The notes: generated from the sequence alone by a model not told the origin. Positions 1-13,552 are shown, numbered from the stretch's first letter. The stretch is 64,000 nt of DNA from Macrobrachium rosenbergii (GCF_040412425.1 NC_089792.1:19612289-19676288); one strand, 5' to 3'. Numbers and translations: made by a program.

Positions 1-1636
1 GTGCCATTTCTATACTGACGGAATAGGAAATAAAGGATGGAATTGTTATTAGGTGCTCTTGCTTGCCCGTTGGAGACATGGTCTTGTCATAAAATATTAT
101 CTCTGCTGTATCCGTTGTACTGACCGTAGCATCGGTGTCGATCTTGTGTGTGACTTGTGTACGATATATTCAATGATATCCGGTTTGAGAGACTACGACT
201 TTTCTAGCAGCAAAAATCCCTTCACGAAGTCGTCTTCAGATGGTAATTTCGTTACGCTCCATGACATTTTATTAATAATTTATAAAAGACTTTGGATTCT
301 TAAATAAATACTTCTGTCCGTGCATTTAATGAAATAACATATGAAGCATTACTTTTGATGACCTAAGCCAGTTAAATTGATCGATGGTTATATTAATAAT
401 TTGATTTTTGCACGGTGATAATTTGCCTCTTGAATAACCAGAATTTGATAGAAAGGAGATTTACCAAGCATTTTTACAAACAAATGCGACAATAACTAGT
501 TGAAGTACCTTAGAATTAAAACACTCATGTTCAAGTATTTACATATTTATGTTATCTCAAACCGCAGTTTCATACTAGATATGGCGACTAACCAGTCATG
601 CTCCAACTGAGTTAAACTGACCTTAGTCGAAGTCAGTTCTTTATTATATGTAAAACTGCTGAAACACGAAAGAATGGTAAAGGATTACTAATAAAAAAAG
701 GCTGTCAAGATGTAATCAAATACTCTGTTTTCAAAAGATGTGTCATGAAATGGGTGCGGCTATATACGGTATCATTTGATAAAGATAACAAGAGGTCGTT
801 AATTGCACCGATAAACAATTCAGATTATTGGTAGATTATAAATATTATAAAAAAAAAAAAAAACACCGTTTCCAGGTCAAATAGTATTGTAACATCAGCA
901 CAAGATGAAAGTGCTTCTTGAATCATGGAAGTCGGCTGTTCAGAAAGAGATGTGTCAAACTTCCTTCTCCAGGATAAACTGTTCCGCTTGGAATGTTTGT
1001 TATCGCTTTCTAGGGTATATCAATACCAGATGAAGAGCTGGCAAATAAAATTAGAGAATTCTACAATAACAATAAAAGAGTGACCTGAAAGCCCCCTTCT
1101 CCACTGTAAGTTGGATGGGTCTTGACATGCTGGCATTATTAACGGGCCATTGCGGTGTCCTGAGCTTAAGCATCCCACCATCCTGGATATTTGTATCGTA
1201 ATACTATTTTTTATTATAGGAGCGTTACAAAGCATCATCTAGCAGCGACGATCAAAAAATATAATAAAAAAACTGGACATTTTAAATATATATTTCCTTA
1301 TAAAGGTGCCAAGAAACCAGAAAAGGTTGGGAACCAATCGGGATCAATAAAGATAAGATAGATGATAAAATAGAATCTTCAATGACCCCTAGGTAAATTT
1401 GAGAAGAAGGTAATGGCAAGTGCAATGGTAAACAAATGTAGTTGATAAGATTTTTATAATATATTTCATGGATTGTTTGGTGGTTGGCATATAAATTGTG
1501 AACTATATATCATATATTAAGATACAAGGATTGGTTATGTTTATAAAACAAAGCTATGAAACGAAAATTATAATGATATATTATAAAGAAAATTCACTTA
1601 TATTGTTTTATCATCAGCAGCGACGATCATTTTTAT
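1..1636. other. Unannotated AT-rich sequence
   Basis: No open frame here resembles a known protein. A poly-A run lies near 848-863. The 84-codon frame at 53-307 and the 72-codon minus-strand frame at 1020-1238 have no recognisable motif and no exon-like boundaries. I see nothing else. Confidence 0.6.
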
Positions 1637-1642
1637 TATATA

Positions 1643-1699
<57 letters not shown>

Positions 1700-1710
1700 G
1701 TATATAGTTG
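1637..1710. repeat. (TA)n microsatellite
   Basis: Nearly perfect TA dinucleotide array, followed by a short TG-rich stretch to about 1730. Confidence 0.95.
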
Positions 1711-1837
1711 TGTGTCTGTGTGTGTGTGTGAGCTGGAGTGTGCATTGCCATTTATTACGAAGTGCGCGCAACACTACTTTTTCGTTTGACATCGCAGAGC
1801 AAGTTTAATTAATCCCCAGAACAGATTCCTGAGTCAA

Positions 1838-1842
<5 letters not shown>

Positions 1843-1905
<63 letters not shown>
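1843..1905. repeat. (CT)n microsatellite
   Basis: Perfect CT array of about 60 bp. Confidence 0.97.
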
Positions 1906-1909
<4 letters not shown>

Positions 1910-2328
1910 TCAAACAGGAAGAATGTTATGACACTTTTTACGGATTTGTTTAAGATGGCTGTACATTTGAAGCAATCAGTTGGAACATTTTCAAATTCAA
2001 TCACTGGATATAACTTGGTACGGAAATTTATGTCAGCGTAAGAGACACCAGCTTTTTAGGAAGACAAATACCTTGTACTTGCTTCAGTTTTATTTATTGA
2101 CCATACATACTTTAGAAAGAATCCAAAAGATGTGGCCTTCCCTACCAGCTATAGAGGAAAAATGAATAAAAATACAGCAGTAAAAGATAAAAAACGCTTA
2201 CATGAATTAATTATATGAACGGTATAAAATGAGTATAAGTTTACAGTGTAAACAATTATCTTCTCTTACGAGTAAAGTTAATATGAACGTTTTCATGGGG
2301 AAATTTCAGTGTAATTTTCAATTATAAG

Positions 2329-2680
<352 letters not shown>

Positions 2681-2689
2681 ATGGAGCGA

Positions 2690-5425
2690 TAGATTTCCCA
2701 AAGAGAAATTTTTTTTTTTTATCCATCAATGATGTGGGAGATATTTAAAGGTATATTTTTAATACTTATATTTTGTCATTGATTTATTGATAAATTGTTG
2801 TCCTTTGTCTGTCTGTCTGTTGGTCTGATCAGAAAAGACCATTGGAAACTTAAAATTCAGAGAAATGTTGCAGACCAGATGGCTTTTCTTTCTTTACTAT
2901 CTAAGGCTTTTGTGTTGTAAGCATTTTTCCATTTGTAGGAATACAGTTTGAAGTTAATTCTAAGCATTAGCTCCCCACATGTTTTTACCTTGGAAACTGG
3001 TTTTTTCTGCACTTTTAGGGCTTCTGATACTGGCAGAGCATTTGTTTGTTATCGGCCAAATGGAATATGTCCCTTCGCCGTGTTTAGTACTGGCTGGGGC
3101 TGCCGGTACCCATATGTTAACAAGTTATTGCACTTGCTGGACGGGGATATGAACCGCTCCAAACAGATGTACCCGTGCTCTGTCTTGAGAAGATCGCGTA
3201 TGGAAACCCCTTGTTGGATGGACTTCAGGGGTTAAGTACAGGTTAATTACATTCATGCGACAAAAACTGAAGGTAAATGCATAATTAGCAACCAAAAAAA
3301 ACTGTAGAAAAGTCAAGTTAGAAGGAAATCGCCGCCGCGGTGCTATTACTTAGATCTACCAGTTTGAAATTCAAGAGATAAACTTTCCCCAGTATATGCT
3401 CAAAGGCTTATGAAAGAAACCATTGTCATATACAGCTCAAAATGAAAATGGCATACCTTGCTGAAATGTTCTATTTTCTGTGCATATGCTCTGATTATTT
3501 TGTTTTAAAAGCGAGTTCTAATTCATTGCTTTCAAGAAATGTGGCTGGTTGTGCAGGGATGTCTAATGTAGAGTGCTTGAATGCAGAAAAATATCGACGG
3601 TAGTAATCACTGATTACAGTCCCATATATTAATGTTTTTATCTAGTTGCTTCGAATCAACCTTCATCAGTTTTTTTCTGGTAAATTGCTTTCCTGTTATC
3701 TCATTCCTTATACTCTTGATTCTGCATGTAGTTTTAACATTTTATTTTTGAAGAAACTCTTTCTAATAGAATTTGGGTTTCGTAATATTTTGTGTATTCA
3801 TTAGCCTCTTCTGGCGATTCCTAGAATTGTAAGGAATTCTGAGATTACGTCAATGCATCACAGGCCCATTTTATTTCCGTGTTAAGATTTAAGTGTAGCG
3901 AATATATGTGAGAGGGTCTTTCGTAGTATTGCCAATAAGCATTTAATTTTATGTTACCTGTTTGCTTGATAAACAGTGCACGTTTCCTAATAAATTTAAG
4001 TTTAAACGTATGATAATGATACTAATAGTACACTACATAATTATGCGTGAAATTGGATATGATCATTTATATTTTCCATTTGATATGAAAAGCAAGTAAA
4101 AGTTTTTAGCAGCTTCCTAATATTATGTTGAGTATTACGGGTTATATTTGGCCAAAATTATTAGATGCTGTTATATTTGCAGTACATGAACTTTAGATGT
4201 AAAAAAAAATTTCATGTTACCAACAAATCTGAGTTTTGAGGCCAGAAACTCAAATGTATTTTAAACCGATGCCGCAACTATTCTTGTGATTACTCACGTA
4301 CACCACCGTTTTGCTAATGCGTCTTGATCAAAATGCTTTGCGCCATTTTGAACAGCAAACTCCTTTTCGACCAACAAGTTTATTAGGTTTTTTTTAATCC
4401 TCTTGAAGATACGCGGCGTATTTAAAAGCCATTTAAATTGCAAGTGGATATTGGAATATCATCCCACAATTTCTCTACATAGTTTAGAATTAAACTGGTA
4501 CGTTCAGGATTGATTTTTTTAACATTGCTTCAAATCACATGACTAATTTTTCCTGTCTCCCGACAGACATTTCTTGAATTCTCGTTTATAATCATTCTCC
4601 ATATTGAAGTCTGTGTTTTTAGGGAATGACTGGCGGAAAGGGCACTGATTTTATGTTTAACCTGTTTGAAATAAAGAAAATTACAAAATAAAAGAGTGAA
4701 ATGTTCCTCTTTTAGTTGTGGAAGATGGAAAGACTCGTGGAAAACAAGTGATGGAGCATTCCAAAACCCTTCAGCTCGGGGAATGAAGCATTTACCGAAA
4801 CGAATCTGAGCGACTTTGACTTCCATTTCCATTTGTTTTCGTCCCAGTAGCTGTAGATGTATTCAGTTTTGGGAGCATAGAATGCTGACGTCTCTACCAT
4901 CGTGTGTGTTTCCTCCAAGAACCAACAAACCTTTTTTCCTAAGAGGCATATTTTCGTCATTTCAGTTAAAAGGGAAATCCTGTAGAACTTTTCTTGCGTC
5001 ATGATTTGAACAGTCGTGACATCCTCGGTTTCCTCACTTTGAAACAGTTTTTTTAAATGACGTTTATTATTCAACTGTATTTTGGGACGCTTTGTTTGAA
5101 AGGTAAAAATTTAAAGAGAATATCTGTTAGCTTTAGAGAATGGTTTATTGTCTGTGCTTGCTTAATTAGCCAATACGTCGTACTGATTGGCATTCTAATG
5201 TCTCCCTCTTTTGTCTTTTTACCGAAAGAATAATTACAATGATAATAATAATAATGGGTTAATGGAAATCTGTATATCTCAGGGGATATAGATAGCTGCT
5301 TAATTGGTTTCCGATTAACCGAAGACTGATCTTAATGATAATAAAACATCTTTTTGAATGAATGAATATTAACTGTTTCTTATCACCGATGTTATGGCAG
5401 TCTTATTAGTATCAGTCTGTATCAT
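2690..5425. other. Unannotated sequence
   Basis: About 2.7 kb without a recognisable gene. A less AT-rich patch at about 2950-3240 holds open frames on both strands (95 and 63 codons), and 4530-5074 holds overlapping minus-strand frames of 100 and 120 codons. None shows a domain, a repeat or splice-like edges that I recognise, so I leave them uncalled. Confidence 0.5.
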
Positions 5426-5445
5426 TTAGATATTTTAGTTACAAT
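5426..5445. repeat. Left target-site duplication of the SINE
   Basis: TTAGATATTTTAGTTACAAT recurs at 5853-5873 with one extra T. The pair brackets the SINE at 5446-5852. This is the duplication expected from target-primed reverse transcription. Confidence 0.75.
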
Positions 5446-5852
5446 CTTCTTCTTCTTCTTCTTCTTTTAACGTGCGTTTATTCCCATTTTTGTAATAGAA
5501 CGCGATTTTTGGTGAAGGACTTTTTGATTTGGCAACCTGTGGTCTCGAAAGTGCCCTGCCTGACATCGTGATTAACCCCGGTAATGTATCTTTCAGTTAA
5601 AACCCGACCCAACGCCCTTTCTTCCCAGCAGCAAAAAAAGACCTTCGCAGGTTATTCGATTAGATGTTTGTTATGTTTTTAGAAGGTGTTGTATTTTGTT
5701 TTGTGTGTGTTTTTAGTCTGTTTTCCATTTGACTTTTTAGCAAACCTATCCGTTGATTACATATATAATCCCGGGATGTCTTTGTCTGCCTTTAATTTTT
5801 GAACCCGCGCCAAATTAAAAGTCTGACTTTGCTGTAACCGACTGAGCCATCG
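5446..5852 (-). mobile_element. tRNA-Lys-like SINE, with target-site duplication
   Basis: Read on the minus strand, the element starts near 5852 with a tRNA-like head. An A box (TGGCTCAGTCGGT, 5836-5849) comes first. An anticodon arm resembling tRNA-Lys(UUU) follows (GACTTTTAAT, around 5813-5826), then a weak B box (GGGTTCAAAAA, near 5795-5808). A body of about 340 bp follows. The 3' end is an (AAG)n run, seen on the plus strand as CTT repeats at 5446-5466. Duplications of about 20 bp flank it. tRNA-headed SINEs are transcribed by RNA polymerase III and moved by partner LINE enzymes. The A box is good and the B box degenerate, so it is probably silent. Confidence 0.75.
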
Positions 5853-5873
5853 TTAGATATTTTTAGTTACAAT
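5853..5873. repeat. Right target-site duplication of the SINE
   Basis: TTAGATATTTTTAGTTACAAT, matching the left copy at 5426-5445 apart from a one-base indel. Confidence 0.75.
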
Positions 5874-6015
5874 AATAAAATAGAACGCGATTGTTGATGA
5901 GCTACAACTTCAAAGTGCTGGATGCAAAGTGATTAACATAATGCCAGTTAAAAGTGCTGAATTTCACACCAACACAAAATAAAAACCTTCCAGAGTTATT
6001 ATTATTCAGTAAGTT
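5874..6015 (-). mobile_element. Older partial copy of the same SINE body
   Basis: The segment starting AATAGAACGCGAT aligns by eye with 5497-5650 of the neighbouring SINE in the same orientation. Shared blocks are AATAGAACGCGATT, AAAGTG, GTGATTAAC, CAGTTAAAA and AACCTTC. It is more diverged and lacks the tRNA head, so it is probably an older, truncated insertion. Confidence 0.45.
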
Positions 6016-6458
6016 TTATTCCGATTTTAACGAGTTGCAAAGAGAGTTTTATGACTTTCCTCATTGCTTACTTTAGAGTTTTGCACATTTTAATTAGAAA
6101 TTAAAACTGACTTTCTCATGGAGACCTCGTTGTATTTTTATCAAGAATATATGTTTTTGTCACAGATTGTACATTTAATATTTAAAATGCATTAGTTGCA
6201 TTCTAAAGTATTTACGTTTCTCTTTTAACGTTTGAATAGTTTACACTTGCTTTGAAACTACTGTAGTATAGATTTATCACACTGTATAGTTTTTTATAAT
6301 TTGTCTTAAAATGTATTTTTAAACATAAGCCTAAAGTTCTTGTATGTTTTGAAGTTCTGCATACCTTTTATGTAATCATATCTATTGATATTTGTTTCAC
6401 CTACGCAAAATGTGTGCTATTACATATATGTATTTATTTGTCCTTTTTATGTATGCAA

Positions 6459-6460
<2 letters not shown>
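6016..6460. other. Unannotated AT-rich sequence
   Basis: Nothing recognisable apart from short A/T-rich runs. Confidence 0.6.

Positions 6461-6461
<1 letters not shown>

Positions 6462-6532
<71 letters not shown>
6462..6532. repeat. (TA)n microsatellite
   Basis: Perfect TA array of about 70 bp ending in a short ACACAC. Confidence 0.97.
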
Positions 6533-6539
<7 letters not shown>

Positions 6540-7999
6540 TAAGTCCTTCTGGGCCTCTGTGGGCTCATAGGGCATATGTATATATATAATATGTGTGCAA
6601 ATATATATGTATATATTTATTTATATTCAAGAAATTATCACATGAGCAAATTTAAATTTGACTTTTCGTTCTGTTTCAGGTAACCGCAGCGCGCTTTCCC
6701 GTCTGTTGATAAGGTATACTTTGCAAGTCTGCTATTTAAGTTGATGCACTGCTGTACTTCGCTCGTTCATCTTAGGTTTATTGTTCTAAGTTTCAGAGAG
6801 GCATACAGGGACACAGAGAAGTAGATGGTAAACAAAATAGAACATGAAGAAAACATGTAGATATATCATTTGTAAAAAAAAAAAGAACACTTTATATAAC
6901 CATTTATCTGAAGAGTAAATCTCGAAAGGAAACTTAATAGCCAGGATAGGCAAGAGCACCTAAAGATAAAAGTGAATGACATGACATCATTAACGTGTTG
7001 CTGTTGAGGTTTCTGTGTGGGTGGTTCCTTGATTACCTGGTTGGCGGTCGAAGAGGCAGTCATTTAGATTAGTGGTTTTTTTTTCTGAATCAAAGTGACT
7101 TTGCTCGAAAAAACAACATTTTTAAAATTCTTTTGCCATTCGTCAATGAACTTGTGAAATAGATTACAATGTATTCATGTTATAACAAGGTAATATTTTA
7201 AATCTGTTAATCGATACTAGCCAAATGATTTCATAATTATACTGTTGCAGGTAGCCATGATTTAAAAATTGACAGCTTGATATCTCCATTTAAATTGGAA
7301 TTAATGGATCGGAAAGTATAGATACACAAAATACAGATTTTCAGTTTACCTTCAGGTTTTCTGGTAGTTCTTTTGAGGCGTATTAATTAAACAGAGCGGG
7401 GAAACAAAAATCTAAATATGACAATAGATTGTGATTTTTATTAACCGAAAGCCTAATTCCCAAATCGACAAAATCTTTTCAGATTGTTTTCTTGTTGTAC
7501 TATGATTCATGTCCGCAATGCAATGTAAATCGTATTAACTGTATGTTTTATCTTATTTTTGCATGCAGTTTCAGTCTGGTAGATTTCCAAATCTTAACCT
7601 GCCACTGTTAAATTTACTTTTTTAATGTTTTGATTAGATTCTAACTCAAGACAACTTGCATCGTATATAATTGTTCCAAAGTATTTTATAAAATACTGAA
7701 GGAGTGCCTTTTCGCTTAGGTATATTAAGAATCTTCATAGGCAAGTGAGGGAATGACATAAAAGTATTTAGTAATTTACAAAAAATTATAGGACAGTAAA
7801 ACATGTATGCAAACGTAAAACCAATACTGGTACACTAGATAATTAAATCACTACATTATGTACCTTTGTCTGATATATAGTTTTCCATTGAAACACATCT
7901 ACTTTTCATAAGTTCATATATGCTCCTGAAGCTCATTTTCTGATTTTTCAAACAATTATATCATGATTTTCAGATTTTATATAACAATTATATCATGAT

Positions 8000-8002
<3 letters not shown>
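6540..8002. other. Unannotated AT-rich sequence
   Basis: No coding signal or recognisable repeat. It includes a short A-run at 6876-6887. Confidence 0.6.
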
Positions 8003-8054
<52 letters not shown>

Positions 8055-8130
8055 GTATTTGTGTGTGTATGTTTGTGTATGCATATATATTGTATAATAT
8101 ACAGTATATATATATATATATATATATATA

Positions 8131-8217
<87 letters not shown>

Positions 8218-8219
8218 AT
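8003..8219. repeat. Two (TA)n arrays with (TATG)n end
   Basis: TA arrays at about 8003-8050 and 8102-8205 are separated by a TG-rich linker. The second passes into TATG repeats at its right end. Confidence 0.95.
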
Positions 8220-8354
8220 TTAAAATTCACGTGGAAAGCAAGGCGAGCGGAGGGGAAAATATGATATCTGAAATGTTAGCGTAGTATTTCCCGTGAGTTT
8301 TCCTTTCCGGTTTAAACGGCCCATACTATTTTTGAATACACTGTATTTCTGGCT

Positions 8355-8404
8355 TTTCATTTCTCTGGCTTTAGAAGCCTTTTCATTTCTCTGGTTTTAG
8401 AAGC
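8355..8404. repeat. Short tandem duplication, about 25 bp
   Basis: The unit CTTTTCATTTCTCTGG followed by CTTTAGAAG occurs twice in a row with one difference. Confidence 0.7.
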
Positions 8405-8419
8405 GTGTTGCTTCGCACA

Positions 8420-9230
8420 AATTCTCATACGCCAACTAACGATCCCAAAAGACCGGACACGCACATTTTGAGCACACAACTATCTCATACATAACTTCAA
8501 AGGCCTCAACCTTATTGTACAACTTTTCTTTATTATCACTAGTCAATGGATTATTATCTACAAACAAGGGCCATTCCAATCAGTAATTCCCAGAAAGGTT
8601 TGGATTAGGTTTATTCACAGGTCTTGCTCCCTCCTTTATGTACTTACCGCATATTTCTTGGCTAATACTGCAACATTACCCCTCTTCCCTTTTTAAAACT
8701 ATCTTTTTCTACCTTCCCGGTCGTCATCTTATTTGTTTCACTTTCACGTTGGAATCTTTTCATATAAATTTTCAGTTATAATGAATAATGAATAAGGCCT
8801 CAATATTTTCTGCAGCCTTCTCCATTATCATATCTTAATGTGCTAGTATGATTCTTCCTCTCATCCTTACCTTTTGTATCGTGCTCTCAATCTTGATACC
8901 GTGCTCTCATCAAGATTAATGTTACGCAACCTACTTGACCTTCCTGATACATTGTCACCACCAAGAAGTAGCATTTTCCTAGCAAACTCATCAGGTTTCT
9001 GAACGTTTAAACGATTTACCTTTTCAGTGCTTTCCTTGAATCCTTAAAAGCCAATTCAACAAGCATACTCAAGATGACACTTATCCCTCCAACTCTCGCG
9101 CAATCCAGCTGAGCCTCTTTGATATCATTGACAGTTGCCTTATCCTCAGAATTTTCAGTGCAATCACGTTATACCACATTTTCTGCAGAGCAAATCTGGC
9201 AGTGTTAAAGAAAATCCATACTAAAATATT
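8420..9230 (-). pseudogene. Unrecognised decayed coding-like block
   Basis: I do not recognise this gene. On the minus strand two adjoining segments read without stops for about 50 codons each and are separated by a frameshift. The first (about 9175-9023) contains EDKATVNDIKEAQLDCARVG followed by a hydrophobic ISVILSMLVELAF stretch. The second (about 9020-8870) contains QKPDEFARKMLLLGGDNVSG and LDESTVSRLRARYKR. Further downstream (about 8650-8500) the frame reads GARPVNKPNPNLSGNYW, then a stop, then EWPLFVDNNPLTS. The base mix is less AT-rich than its surroundings. It could be a dead transposable-element protein or a host pseudogene. Confidence 0.3.
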
Positions 9231-9714
9231 GCCACGATAAAATTAACTTTCCATATCTACTTCTATTCAAGATTTATGTTTTTTACATTCCCGATTTGTG
9301 CTAGTGTCAGTGATAATATGCTCAGTTCTTTGCTATAATACTATATGAAATAACGAAATAAGTTGTATCGAACATCAAAACGATGTCAAATAAAATAATA
9401 AATAGCATATGAATTTCTTAAAAACTTTTCCTAATTATTTCGTGATGTTGCCAAAACTTCATGGTTTAGAAGGAATGGTCTGATTTACATAAGGTAAATG
9501 GTACACACTTTGCCGTTTCACGTCACATGTATAACGCGAAAGTCTTTGGAAAGAGGCTTCACAGTTCCAATATATCAAGAAACTAATAACAGCTACAATC
9601 GGACTTCAGCGTTTAGTCTGTGACTTGTCTTGCTTGGGAGCAGGGTCGAGCAAGGTTGTTAGCCCTGGAGCCTTATCTCTTGTACAAGAGTGTCTGATAA
9701 TTCTCCGACACGCA

Positions 9715-10012
9715 ACGCACATAAGGTCATGTGGCGCACTGTAGGTATTGCTAAAGGGTGTTTGCTGCTTCCCTTCGCTGCACCTACTTTACAGTCTTTT
9801 ACTTTACTTCCATTCCCGCTGTCTTTCTTCGGTTTTGCTGTCCTGCTCCTCTAATTGTTGCTTTTTAGCGCAACTGGATTACCACCTCTAGATCCTTGTG
9901 CTTCGTTTCCTTAATTTTCTAAACCTTTCATTTTTCGTTGTCTTGAGAGCTAAATGGCCGGAAGTGCCTGGTGCTTGGTTTGACAGCCTAAATATAATAA
10001 ATCGATCAATCA
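9715..10012 (+). mobile_element. Dispersed repeat resembling a retroposon 3' tail
   Basis: GC-richer sequence ending in AATATAATAAATCGATCAATCAG, a degenerate AATC/AAT microsatellite of the kind that ends non-LTR retroposons. The phrase near 9960-9985 (AAATGGCCGGAAGTGCCTGG, then TGCTTGG) resembles the 3' end of an abundant repeat I remember from decapod cDNAs. Only a genome search for other copies would settle it. Confidence 0.4.
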
Positions 10013-10123
10013 GTCCTCACATATCAACATGCACCCTTCATTATTTCTGTTGAAGACATAGTGATATCGGAAGTCAGTGTGTTAACATACAATATAATAT
10101 GGCAAACAAATTTTAAAGTTTAT

Positions 10124-10194
<71 letters not shown>
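10124..10194. repeat. (CT)n microsatellite
   Basis: Perfect CT array of about 70 bp. Confidence 0.97.
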
Positions 10195-10196
<2 letters not shown>

Positions 10197-10503
10197 ATTT
10201 TGTTATTAAGTTCTCGACTTGTCTCTGCTATTAAACCTTATTTTGAAGTACTCTCAGACAGCAATAAAAAAAAAAAAAAAAATAAGGACTTTCCGAGAAA
10301 TTGCTCCTCCTTGCTATTCGTGTGAGAAGTATTTCCCTGAAATGTATAAAAGCTAGGATTAGAAGTTTTTTTCCTATTTACGTCACTTGGGGACGTTGAT
10401 TAAGTATCTCTTGGTAGGACCTTTTTTTTTTTCCTACATGCGATTCACAAACTTAGTTTTCACTCCAGTTTTAGAAATGGGGTAAACATTTTTCTGGAAT
10501 TAT

Positions 10504-10506
<3 letters not shown>

Positions 10507-10558
<52 letters not shown>
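10507..10558. repeat. (CT)n microsatellite
   Basis: Perfect array of about 52 bp. A short GA array lies at 10913-10931. Confidence 0.97.
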
Positions 10559-10561
<3 letters not shown>

Positions 10562-11069
10562 GTACTTACGTGGCTCTTTAATCCGACAATATGAGCAGGC
10601 ATATTCAGTATTCAATAGGAAGCTTCAGAATGAGCGAGGCCCGTTAATTTTGTGACGGGTAAGCTTTTATAAAATCATATTTAGTCGGGAGGTTATGAGA
10701 TCTAGAGAAAATAAACGTTTTCTTGCAGTCTCCGTGGTAATAACGATGTTGTAGAGAAATGGTAGTGCGCGGGTTTTAGTATGCGAGTGTGTTTATGTTA
10801 TATATGTGTATAAGAATAAGAATGTCATGAAATTTAGATAATTTTGTAATCATTACACGATTATTTTTTTTCTTTTACAGTTTCTTTGGCTGTTGTAGAA
10901 GATCTATAATTAGAGAGAGAGAGAGAGAGAGATTTCTCTGATTCGACACCATGGAAAACTGAAAAACAAGTGAAGAAGAATAACAGATATTTTATTTAAT
11001 TTTTTTTCATATTTTTTTAGATGATGGGTTATTTTTCAATCTCTTTCTTTGCAAAATTCTTGTGGACAT

Positions 11070-11078
11070 ATATATATG

Positions 11079-11138
<60 letters not shown>
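11070..11138. repeat. (TA)n microsatellite
   Basis: TA array preceded by short TATG variants. Confidence 0.95.
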
Positions 11139-11139
<1 letters not shown>

Positions 11140-11140
<1 letters not shown>

Positions 11141-13467
11141 AATCTTCATATTTACTATATCATTGAATATCTATATTTAGTATATAATATTTTTATACAT
11201 CCCTAACGGAGATTATTATACCGATTGTCCCTAATCATACTATATATATTTTCTACTATTCATAGCCTAAGGAAATGGAAGTTGTAAGGGTTTCAATCTT
11301 CATTTTATCTATATCATTTGAATTTCTCCTTTTTCCCAGATAAAGAAATAATTTTTAAGACATCAGTAATAATACCGATTGTCCTTGGAAATCATAATTT
11401 ACAAATCTTTTGATTATTCTGTTGATCTGTTAGAAATGGTTGTTACAGACTAATACACACAATCAAAGCCACTAAACATCTTCTAAAAAAGTTGTCACAC
11501 ACCTCACAAGGTCGAACTTTATCTAATGAAATTCGGGTCGTTGATGTTTAAAACGTCGTTTCCTCCCAGATGGACTGAAATAATCAATAAGAATCAGTGT
11601 TATAAATTATCTAGTTATCACTGTAAATGAAACGCAGATGGTGAATTTAGCGCCCCATAAAAAAATTGATGAATCATTTAAAAGAAGTATCATGTCGAGC
11701 GACGTTGGAGAGCGCCATGCTCAAGAACTTTCCTTTTCTCCCTTGTCGTGAGTTTGGTGCTTCTGAAATATTTGCGGTGTACTGATGAAGGGGAGGATAT
11801 GGTGGCTTTTATCTCCAGCTCACGTTTACCGTCCTAGTGAATACTGATAACTTTATTTACAGTTGCTTGGTTTCAGTTCTCCACCATCTTAAGGTGCTCT
11901 GAATATGTCCATAAAAGAAATGCGATCAATCTTTAATCAGGTGTGATATTTGTCCTGTAAATCTGTGGAGGAAAAAGAGTTCACCCAACTTAACTGTGTG
12001 CTGTCATCGCAAAAATATATGGCCAGTAACATAAAGATATCTAGGAAGATTCTAAATATTGAAACGTGCTTTAATTTGAAGTTGAAAGTGGATATAGTCA
12101 GTACCCTTTCTCCTGTTTTGCAAGCTTTTCTTTTTTTATTCATGTATGATACATGGGCCTGTAAAATGCGGACTAATATAGGTTGAAACATAAAACATTG
12201 CAAACCATGCTATCGTGGATACATTGCAAATGTTTTTTGTTCTGTCTAAAACAATACTTTCTTTTTCTGGTGGCTCCATCGCACCCCTCCAGGAAAATAC
12301 AATACGACGAAAAATTCATAAATTATTGAAGCAAACTAATATTAACGAAATTGAATATATGGAATAATTTAGTTGATTATGATTTTGTCGTGTTATTTCA
12401 TTTAGTATCCTTTTGGGAAAAAAATGTTGCATTTCAGACCAGAAACAACTTTAAATGATACAGTTCAAACAACTAATGTGGAAGTGACCGGGTTATGCCC
12501 ATAATTTTTTCATGCACATTTTCACGTTATATTAATAGACAGTCATTAAACACCAATCATCAGTCCAGATCTATGATGTATTTGAATGAGTCTTTAGAAT
12601 TTGATATTAAACAGTTCTGAAAACTTTGCCAAATTATGAAAAATGACAAATTTCATTATTCTTGTATTCAGAAGCCATTATCTGGAATTCAATGTTTTTT
12701 TTCTTGAAAGTCATGCATACTGAGTTCGATCTAATTCCCCTCCTTCACCATTGTGAAATTCACCGAAGTATTATCATCCAAATTTCTTCAGCTTCCGTTT
12801 TTAGCCCAAACCTGAAGGCAAGTTTTTAACACTCCCGAGTGTGCTCACCATATTCTAAAAGATTTTTATTTCCCGTTGCTGAATAAAAATATTCGTTGTC
12901 CAGGAGTGTTTACCAAATATCAATCACGCCATCTATGATTGACGTAAAACATACCAGAGCTTTTATATTTTTGAAATCATACTTTTAGGGCCATGCCGTG
13001 CGTCATATGAATCTCGTGAATTAAATAGTATCTGCTTTTACATGCCCATAGAGAGATTCATGCAAAATTCAGACGAGTGTGATCGGCTTTCGAATTGTAG
13101 CCGACGTAACCGATATCGTTATTTTATGTATTATTTATTCATTTATTACTCTTTCATGTGTTATTTAACTTTGGTATTTCATTTTAAAATTTTGTCCGTT
13201 CCTTGTAATATATTAGTATTGTTGATGTCTTGAATGAGTGTTTCTGTGCTCTATGTTCAGGCATGAAAAAGAATCTTCATGTAAATTAACAAAGCTGTGT
13301 AAAACTCCCTCATATAATGCTGCATAATTTTTAGGTACATAATCAAATACATTCAACTTTAACTTTGAAGTGGCCAAGACTATTTTTTTCTTGAAATAGC
13401 TATTAAAACAATACTATTTTCATCGCTTTATTCATTCAGATATGACATTTTTGAGTAAGGAAATGTT

Positions 13468-13470
<3 letters not shown>
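11140..13470. other. Unannotated sequence
   Basis: About 2.3 kb with no recognisable gene or repeat. The overlapping 88- and 78-codon frames at 11937-12203 lie on opposite strands of the same DNA and show no domain. Confidence 0.55.

Positions 13471-13471
<1 letters not shown>

Positions 13472-13546
<75 letters not shown>
13472..13546. repeat. (CT)n microsatellite
   Basis: Perfect CT array of about 75 bp. A poly-A run follows at about 13600-13620. Confidence 0.97.

Positions 13547-13552
<6 letters not shown>

Noticed and set aside
4530..5074. Overlapping minus-strand frames of 100 and 120 codons
   Set aside because: The two frames overlap each other, and I recognise no motif, signal peptide or splice-like context. 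Length alone is weak evidence in 64 kb of six-frame translation.
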